Assembly: GCF_000026145.1 (NCBI RefSeq)
Contig: NC_009445.1
Location: 4,278,001 to 4,342,000, forward strand
DNA length: 64,000 nucleotides
Direction of reading: 5' to 3'
DNA from: Bradyrhizobium sp. ORS 278
GTDB lineage: Bacteria > Pseudomonadota > Alphaproteobacteria > Rhizobiales > Xanthobacteraceae
Of this stretch, positions 59,064-64,000 are shown piece after piece. A model generated the notes under the pieces. The model did no database searches and had not been told where the DNA came from. It saw only the letters and a list, made by a program, of their open reading frames with translations. Both the position numbers and the translations under genes were made by a program. The stretch's first letter is position 1, and every line of letters starts with the position of its first letter.

Positions 59064-59085
59064 AAAAACGGGCCGTTACGGCCCG
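59064..59085 (-). terminator. Hairpin and T-tract in the rpsB leader (candidate attenuator)
   Basis: On the minus strand, a perfect 7-bp GC stem (CGGGCCG/CGGCCCG, 59069-59085) with a 3-base loop is followed at once by T5 (59064-59068). It lies 40 bases before the rpsB start and about 50 bases after the predicted transcription start, so it is inside the leader. It may act as an attenuator of the operon, or it may terminate transcripts arriving from the lipoprotein gene upstream. Confidence 0.6.
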
Positions 59086-59139
59086 GCTTGCCACCGGACG
59101 CCCTCTAGGAGAGCCAAGTTTCCGTGTGAGATGGCGCGC

Positions 59140-59167
59140 TATATAGCCGGATTTTGGCGCAACGCAA
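59140..59167 (-). promoter_or_regulatory. Candidate promoter of the rpsB operon
   Basis: On the minus strand, TTGCGT (59162-59167) and TATATA (59140-59145) are separated by 16 bp. The transcription start would be near 59133, giving a leader of about 109 bases. It overlaps the non-coding gap after the lipoprotein stop at 59180. Confidence 0.6.
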
Positions 59168-59179
59168 GGAAAATGGGGG

Positions 59180-59701
59180 CTATTCGGCCTGGAGGAGTTC
59201 CACCATGGCGGTCCGGGCCTGGCTTTCCTGGAGCGGCACGAGGTCGACGGGCCCCTTGTTGTCTGCGCCGGCGGAGGCTGCAGCCATCACGCCCGCCCCG
59301 ACCAGCCCGAACATGATCGCGCCGCCCTGCATCGCCCGGGAGCGCTCACTGGGCTTGATCGAGAAGAAATAGGTCTTCCCAGGCTCGGTGTTGAAATCGA
59401 GCACCGTCTCGCCGGGGAACAGGATCTGGGTTGCCGTAACGTGGTGCGGCCCTGCCGGGCGGTCGACATAGGCGTAAGTGCCGGGCATCAGACGATTCAA
59501 GGCAATGCCATCGACCTTGGCGTCACAATTGGTCCGGTCGAGCCAGGAATCCTTCAGGCTCATGATGACGATCCGGGAATGACCAGGCCGCGGCGCACCG
59601 ATCTTTTGTGAGATGACCGCGTATTCCGTTCCTTCCCTGCCCGTGACGCACCCCGCTACCAGCAACGCCAGAGCCAGTCCCACAATCGTCCGTCGTTTCA
59701 T
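59180..59701 (-). CDS. DUF2846-like lipoprotein
   Basis: A 173-residue protein with a lipoprotein signal peptide; the lipobox is LVAGC with Cys18. The rest resembles DUF2846-type proteins: RIVIMSLKDSW, an HHVTATQILFPGETVLDF beta segment, KTYFFSIKPSERSRA, and a small glycine-alanine-rich hydrophobic stretch (IMFGLVGAGVMAAASAGA) that may insert in the membrane. It ends 13 bp upstream of the rpsB promoter's -35 element. It is the last gene of the caspase-protease-FHA cluster on this strand. Function unknown. Confidence 0.7.
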   Translation of the reverse strand: MKRRTIVGLALALLVAGCVTGREGTEYAVISQKIGAPRPGHSRIVIMSLKDSWLDRTNCDAKVDGIALNRLMPGTYAYVDRPAGPHHVTATQILFPGETVLDFNTEPGKTYFFSIKPSERSRAMQGGAIMFGLVGAGVMAAASAGADNKGPVDLVPLQESQARTAMVELLQAE

Positions 59702-59800
59702 TTGAAGCCCCCGTAAATCCCCGGGATCAACGCTATGCCGGGACGCTGGGAACTTGCAATCTCCGGGAACTCTCCGGAAACAAAGACAGCGGAACTGTGC

Positions 59801-60760
59801 TCAGCGCTCCACACCCGGAGTGAGCTCGATACGATCGGCGTCGAGCTTGGCCTTCAGCCTGGCGACGTCGCCGATGAACGCCTGTTGGCTGCGCAGCGGA
59901 ACCAGGCGCAAGGAGGGTGGCAGCAGCACGTGAGTGACATTGGGCCGGCCGGAATTCGCAAAAGCTTCCGAACGCTGCAGCGTCTGCACCGCGATCGCGA
60001 CGACGAGCAGGATGCCGACGACGACGCCTTTGACGATCATATGGGTCCGCCCGACCTCGCGCAGATGCAGGAAGCAGATCGTGGCCAGCACGATCCAGGC
60101 GACCGCATAGCCATAGGTGAAGATCGTGGTCCAGGTCAGCGCGAACGAGGCGACCTGCGCGAGCTCGCTGTAGATCCAGAACGCCACCAGCCCGGCCTCG
60201 GCGATCAGAAGATGCCGCAGAAAATGCGCTCGTCCCGAAAACAGCCGCGACAGCAGCGCCCAGACGCCGACCCACGCGACCACCACGCCGATCATGGTAA
60301 GCGTCGGCACAAGATAGTCGGACGCATGCGGTTCGGAAACCTGGGCGAACCAGACCAGCAGCGCATTGATGGCCAGCAGCACGGCGCCAAGCACGATCGC
60401 GGCGATGACCGGAAGCGCGCCGCGCTCCGATCCGGCGAGGCGCTCCGGCTCGACGGCGTGAGCCGCGTCGCGCACGCGGAGCAGCGTCTGGCCGATCCGG
60501 ATCGGCTCTGTGCCGTCGAGCACGAGCTGCGGCTTGCGGCTCTTGCTGCTGCCGAGATAGAGCCCGTTGGCGCTGCCGAGATCTTCGGCGACGAGGCGGC
60601 CCTCCTCGTCGCGGAAGATGCGGACATGCCGCGCGGCGACATAGGGGTCATCGAGAATGACGTGGTTGTCGTAGCCGCGGCCGACATGGATCTCGGCGGC
60701 ATCGACGCGGAAGCGGCCGGTGACGTCGCGATGCCTGGAGAGGATCTCGATCCAGATCAT
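59801..60760 (-). CDS. FHA-domain membrane protein
   Basis: A 319-residue protein with an N-terminal forkhead-associated domain (about residues 1-95) and five or six membrane helices from about 120 to 265. The FHA core is recognisable: VGRG around residues 26-29, RHVRI at 44-48, and LGSANGLYLG at 61-70. The position three before the conserved His, usually Ser in the SxxH phosphothreonine site, is Ala42, so binding may be altered. A C-terminal soluble tail follows (VTHVLLPPSLRLVPLRSQQAF). It overlaps the protease gene upstream by 4 bp (ATGA), so the two are coupled. Its partner is unknown. Confidence 0.8.
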   Translation of the reverse strand: MIWIEILSRHRDVTGRFRVDAAEIHVGRGYDNHVILDDPYVAARHVRIFRDEEGRLVAEDLGSANGLYLGSSKSRKPQLVLDGTEPIRIGQTLLRVRDAAHAVEPERLAGSERGALPVIAAIVLGAVLLAINALLVWFAQVSEPHASDYLVPTLTMIGVVVAWVGVWALLSRLFSGRAHFLRHLLIAEAGLVAFWIYSELAQVASFALTWTTIFTYGYAVAWIVLATICFLHLREVGRTHMIVKGVVVGILLVVAIAVQTLQRSEAFANSGRPNVTHVLLPPSLRLVPLRSQQAFIGDVARLKAKLDADRIELTPGVER

Positions 60761-62097
60761 CGGACGACCTGCAGCCGTTGGAGGAAGCTCGCGCCGATCC
60801 GCAGCGCATCGTTATAGGCGATCGCCTGCAGATTGAGCCGCGACACCAGCGCCTCGTCGGCGCGGTCCTGCGTCACCGCCACCACGGCGACGTCGTACAG
60901 GCCGTCGAACTCGCGATAGCCCTGGGCGCACCACATGACGCGCAAGGACGGATGCTCGGCCGCCGGCGTGACGCCGACGAAATCCTCGTGGCAATGCTGC
61001 GGCGTGTACCATTTGCGGAACGAGCCGCCCATGGTCAGTCGCGGCTGCGCCAGCTGCGTCAGCACCGTCGCGAACTGGAATTGATTGAGGTCGATCGACT
61101 TCGCATAGGAGTGATTGACCTCCACCGTGCCGGTGTTGAGGTCGGAGGCGACATAGACGCTCGCATCCGCCTTGCAGCTCGTCGAGTTGATGCTGGCGCG
61201 CGGCTTGGGCGATGCGCTGGCGTTGGTGCTCGCCCAGCATTCGAACCATGCCGAGCGCGTTTCGGGGGCTTGATAGGAGCCGAACACGCGATCACGAAAC
61301 CCCTCGTCCCCCAGCGATTTGTAGAGCGCGCCGCGCCAGCTCGCGAGCTGGGCGATCACGTCCTTGCGCAGGTCGCCGGCCGCAGGGCTTGCCTCGCGGC
61401 CGCGCGCCAGCAGCGCGGCGGCGAATCGCGCCGGCACCAGGAAGCTGATCAGCTGACCACCGCGGCGCGTGGCGACGTTGATGCCGACCACCTGCCCCTG
61501 CGCGTTGACCGCGGGGCCGCCGCTCATTCCGGGATTGAGCGCGCCGGTGAAGTGGATGTGGTCGTTGTAGCTGTGCTCGACAAGGCCGTTATACGTGCCC
61601 TCGATGATGGTGAAGCCGAGATCGAGCGGATTGCCCAGGGAATAGAGCCGCTCGCCCTTCGCCAGCGTGCCGTCGAGCGCCGCCTTGTCGAAGGTGAAGA
61701 ACGGCGCCTCCTGCTTGTCCACGCGGATCAATGCGAGGTCGTTGGGCAGATCGACCGCGAGCAGAGTCACATTCCCCTGTGTGCCGTCGGCGCCCGTATA
61801 TTCGAGACGATAGGTCTTCGGCTCCAACGCCGCGTCGGAGACGACGTGGTAGTTGGTGATCGCGAGCCCGTCGGCGGAAACCAGGAAGCCGGACCCGGTC
61901 GAGGTCTGACGGCCGGCATCGGCCAGCAAGGTACGGATCTGCAGCAGGCGCGGCGGCGCGGACGCGTAGACGGTTTCGGCACCGGGAACGCCCTGAGCCG
62001 CGGCCGGTGATGCAAGGCCAGCGCAGGCACCGCACAGGGCGATGATGATAGCGCTGTGCCACAGCGCGCGCACGGATCGAACCAACGCTGAAATCAA
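60757..62097 (-). CDS. Exported trypsin-like serine protease
   Basis: A 446-residue protease with a signal peptide (about residues 1-35, ending SPAAAQG). The S1 catalytic triad is His84 in ITNYHVVSD, Asp120 in DLPNDLALIRV, and Ser192 in NPGMSGGPAVN. Order and spacing match DegP-like or trypsin-like proteases, but no PDZ domain is seen. The C-terminal half (about residues 260-446) is of unknown type, with several Cys residues (CWASTNAS, TSCKADAS, QHCHED, MWCAQG) that may form disulfides. It is coupled to the FHA gene and 129 bp from the caspase-like gene. The target is unknown. Confidence 0.87.
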   Translation of the reverse strand: MISALVRSVRALWHSAIIIALCGACAGLASPAAAQGVPGAETVYASAPPRLLQIRTLLADAGRQTSTGSGFLVSADGLAITNYHVVSDAALEPKTYRLEYTGADGTQGNVTLLAVDLPNDLALIRVDKQEAPFFTFDKAALDGTLAKGERLYSLGNPLDLGFTIIEGTYNGLVEHSYNDHIHFTGALNPGMSGGPAVNAQGQVVGINVATRRGGQLISFLVPARFAAALLARGREASPAAGDLRKDVIAQLASWRGALYKSLGDEGFRDRVFGSYQAPETRSAWFECWASTNASASPKPRASINSTSCKADASVYVASDLNTGTVEVNHSYAKSIDLNQFQFATVLTQLAQPRLTMGGSFRKWYTPQHCHEDFVGVTPAAEHPSLRVMWCAQGYREFDGLYDVAVVAVTQDRADEALVSRLNLQAIAYNDALRIGASFLQRLQVVR

Positions 62098-62226
62098 TGA
62101 CGCCCCCGCAACACGTCGTCGGCTGCCGACGTCCTGCGCCCACGATCGATCAATCCGGCGGTTCGGCCAATATCGAAAACAGGCCTGCGTTGCAACCGCT
62201 ACGCCGTCGAAGCGGCGCAGGATTGC

Positions 62227-64000
62227 TCAGCAATGCGGGACGTTCGGCGGACACCGCTTGCCCTGGGCCGGCGGAGGCGCCGGCCGGGGCGGGGGCGCCG
62301 CTGGCCTCGCCATCTGCGGTGACGGCGCTGGACGTGCCATGGCCATCGGAGGCGGAGCCGGCCGCGCCATCTGCGGCGGCGGAGCTGGACGTGCCATCGG
62401 CGGCGGAGCGGCCGGGCGCATCGCTTGTGGCGGCGGCGGTGCAGGCCGGGGCGGGGCAGCGCGCACGACGGGCGCGACCGGCGGCCGGGGCGGCGCGGGC
62501 GGAGGGCTGAGGCGGGCGGTTGCCGGCGGCGGGGCACGGCGCTCAACCGTTGGTGGTGCGGCCTGCTGGATGCGTGGACGCCCCTCGGGACCGCGGGAGG
62601 CGACCGGCGGTGGAGGTATCGGACGGGAGGGCGACACTGATGCGCCGGGCGGGGTCCGGTTCGCGCGCAGGTCGGGACGCGCTCCGAGCGGCTGTGCGGG
62701 GGATGGAGACGCCGTCGCTGGCAAACGGGCATTCGGCGCCTGCGCCGCCGGCGGAATCGGCGGGCCGCCGCGGCCCGGCACCGGAAGCGCATTGACATTG
62801 GCGGGTCCTTGCCCGGGGGCGGCTCCCTGCCCTGGTCCGCCGGCGGGCGGCAGGGGCCGGCCAGAAGGAGCATTGGCCTGGATGGGGGGCGGTGCGCCCG
62901 GCCGGCCGGCCGGGATGGCACCCGGACCCGTCGGGGGCGGCGGCACCTTGCCCTGCTGGATCAGGTTCGCGCGCTGCACGACGGCCGGCGGCAACGCCGG
63001 CGCAACCGCGGCTGCCGGCGGCGTCGCGGCGGCAGGTCCAGCCGTGACCGGTCCGGCCGGCGGCGCCGGACGGTTGATCACGGTGTTGATGACCGTGGTG
63101 TTGTGGATGTTCTGGTAGATGATGTTGTTCGGCGGCGGCGCGACGAAGGCTGGCGGACTGACATAGACCGGGATCGGCACGAAGACCGGGCGCGGCAGGA
63201 TGAACAGCCCGACCGGCGCGTAGGGCGGCGGCAGCTCCACGAACTCCGGGGGTGGCGGCGGCAGGATGTAGACCGGCGGCGGCGGCGGCGGCACGAAACC
63301 GAAATCGGGATCGGAGAACATCAGTACCGGCCGCTCGACATAAGTGACTTCGTCGAGCGGCGGCGGCGGCACGTCATACTCGATCATCGCAAAGGTCGGC
63401 GGCGGCTCGGGAGGGGCCGACAGGATGGCGAGACGGCGGCGCGCGTCCGCTGCGTGCGCCCCGTAAGGATAGCGCTTCAGATACGACCAGTAGGCTTCCG
63501 GACTGTCGGTGCGGTAGGTACGCCGCCAGGTCAAGGCCTCGCGCCGGGCAGCTACGATGGCCCGCACGCGCCTGGCAAGCGGATCACCGGGATAGGCGGC
63601 GATGAAGTCCTCATAGCCTTGCAGCGTGTCGCGCTCGAGCGCGGCCGTATAGGCCTCCTGCACTGGCAGCTCGCGGATCGGCCGCGCGCGCAGCGCCGCG
63701 GTCTGCTCCGGCGAGGCCTGCGGCGCCGGCGCATCCGGCGCGCGCTCGAAGAAGGTGAAGGCGGCCTGGATCTTCTGCGCATCCCACGGCACCTGGGCGC
63801 CCTTGGTCTCCTCGTTGACGCGCAGCCGCAGCCGGTCGAACACCTCCGGCAGCGACAGTCCGCCGGTGCGGATCATCTCGGCCAAAGAGCGCGCATAGAC
63901 GCCGTAATTGCCGGTCTCGTTCGGAGCGATCGTGCCGGGCGCGGCGTTGAAGGCGATCAACATGTTGTTGTCGGGCTCGACCAGCGCGAGCCCGCCCGCG
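62227..64000 (-). CDS. Caspase-family protein with proline-rich tail (C-terminal part)
   Basis: The frame is open to the right edge, so the N-terminus lies outside the window. The first visible residues (AGLALVEPDNNMLIAFNAAPGTIAPNE, then YGVYARSLAEMIRTGGLSL) match the segment after the catalytic Cys in bacterial caspase-like (peptidase C14) proteins; the His and Cys themselves are not visible. Two tetratricopeptide-like helical segments follow (EDFIAAYPGDPLARRV, YWSYLKRYPYGAHAADARRRL). From about residue 200 of the visible part the protein is proline- and alanine-rich for nearly 400 residues (PPPPPPVYILPPPPPEF and repeated MARPAPPP units), ending CPPNVPHC. The caspase substrate is unknown. 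Confidence 0.8.
   Translation of the reverse strand, partial: AGGLALVEPDNNMLIAFNAAPGTIAPNETGNYGVYARSLAEMIRTGGLSLPEVFDRLRLRVNEETKGAQVPWDAQKIQAAFTFFERAPDAPAPQASPEQTAALRARPIRELPVQEAYTAALERDTLQGYEDFIAAYPGDPLARRVRAIVAARREALTWRRTYRTDSPEAYWSYLKRYPYGAHAADARRRLAILSAPPEPPPTFAMIEYDVPPPPLDEVTYVERPVLMFSDPDFGFVPPPPPPVYILPPPPPEFVELPPPYAPVGLFILPRPVFVPIPVYVSPPAFVAPPPNNIIYQNIHNTTVINTVINRPAPPAGPVTAGPAAATPPAAAVAPALPPAVVQRANLIQQGKVPPPPTGPGAIPAGRPGAPPPIQANAPSGRPLPPAGGPGQGAAPGQGPANVNALPVPGRGGPPIPPAAQAPNARLPATASPSPAQPLGARPDLRANRTPPGASVSPSRPIPPPPVASRGPEGRPRIQQAAPPTVERRAPPPATARLSPPPAPPRPPVAPVVRAAPPRPAPPPPQAMRPAAPPPMARPAPPPQMARPAPPPMAMARPAPSPQMARPAAPPPRPAPPPAQGKRCPPNVPHC

Noticed and set aside
62042..63118. Glycine-rich plus-strand frame opposite the caspase tail
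   Set aside because: It is the antisense of proline-rich codons (CCN read as GGN on the other strand), so the Gly-rich product is an artefact.

Overview
The window is GC-rich alphaproteobacterial chromosome, most like Bradyrhizobium or a close relative (Nitrobacteraceae). The evidence is the gene order secG-pyrG-kdsA-eno-ftsB-pdhA, the order trpD-trpC-moaC ... moeA-lexA ... comEC ... gltX-gltA, the run rpsB-tsf-pyrH-frr-uppS-cdsA-dxr-rseP-bamA-lpxD-fabZ-lpxA-lpxI-lpxB, an alphaproteobacterial LexA operator (GAAC-N7-GAAC), and intergenic palindromes of the kind common in bradyrhizobia. The genus is inferred from recalled synteny; no search was run. No rRNA, tRNA or CRISPR array was recognised.

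1-18.2 kb: central metabolism and accessory genes. On the minus strand lie the start of pdhA (cut by the window edge), ftsB, a class II aldolase-like protein, an FMN reductase, a SxxK serine hydrolase, a Tat-exported metallo-beta-lactamase-fold hydrolase, an MDR-family oxidoreductase and eno. queF and a small Cys-rich protein follow on the plus strand. At 8.57-9.95 kb sits a complete IS3-family insertion sequence with perfect 47-bp inverted repeats. After it comes a stretch of visibly lower GC with two small membrane proteins of unknown function, then a repeat-rich intergenic mosaic. The backbone resumes with an MFS transporter, kdsA, a NIPSNAP protein, pyrG and secG (minus), then an XRE-cupin regulator and a GNAT acetyltransferase (plus).

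18.2-43.8 kb: tpiA and a PpiD-like chaperone are divergent, followed by trpD-trpC-moaC. About 9.7 kb then separates moaC from moeA. It holds a GGDEF-EAL protein, a CtpA protease, an FMN-dependent alpha-hydroxy-acid oxidoreductase, a HAD hydrolase, a second repeat mosaic, an acetyltransferase-like gene, a frameshifted tfoX-like gene and an alpha/beta hydrolase. Next come moeA, lexA with its own SOS operator, a conserved hypothetical, comEC, a 70-residue protein, divergent glnS and gltX, and gltA ending in a strong intrinsic terminator.

44.1-59.2 kb: fourteen minus-strand genes run from rpsB to lpxB with short gaps or start/stop overlaps. They link translation (S2, EF-Ts, ribosome recycling), UMP kinase, isoprenoid and phospholipid synthesis (dxr, uppS, cdsA), the outer membrane assembly machinery (bamA), the RseP protease and lipid A synthesis. 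A promoter upstream of rpsB is followed by a hairpin plus T-tract inside the leader, a candidate attenuator.

59.2-64 kb: a minus-strand cluster encodes a caspase-family protein with a long proline-rich tail (cut by the window edge), an exported trypsin-like protease, a membrane FHA protein and a DUF2846-like lipoprotein. The FHA and protease genes overlap by 4 bp. This is the least explained set of genes in the window.
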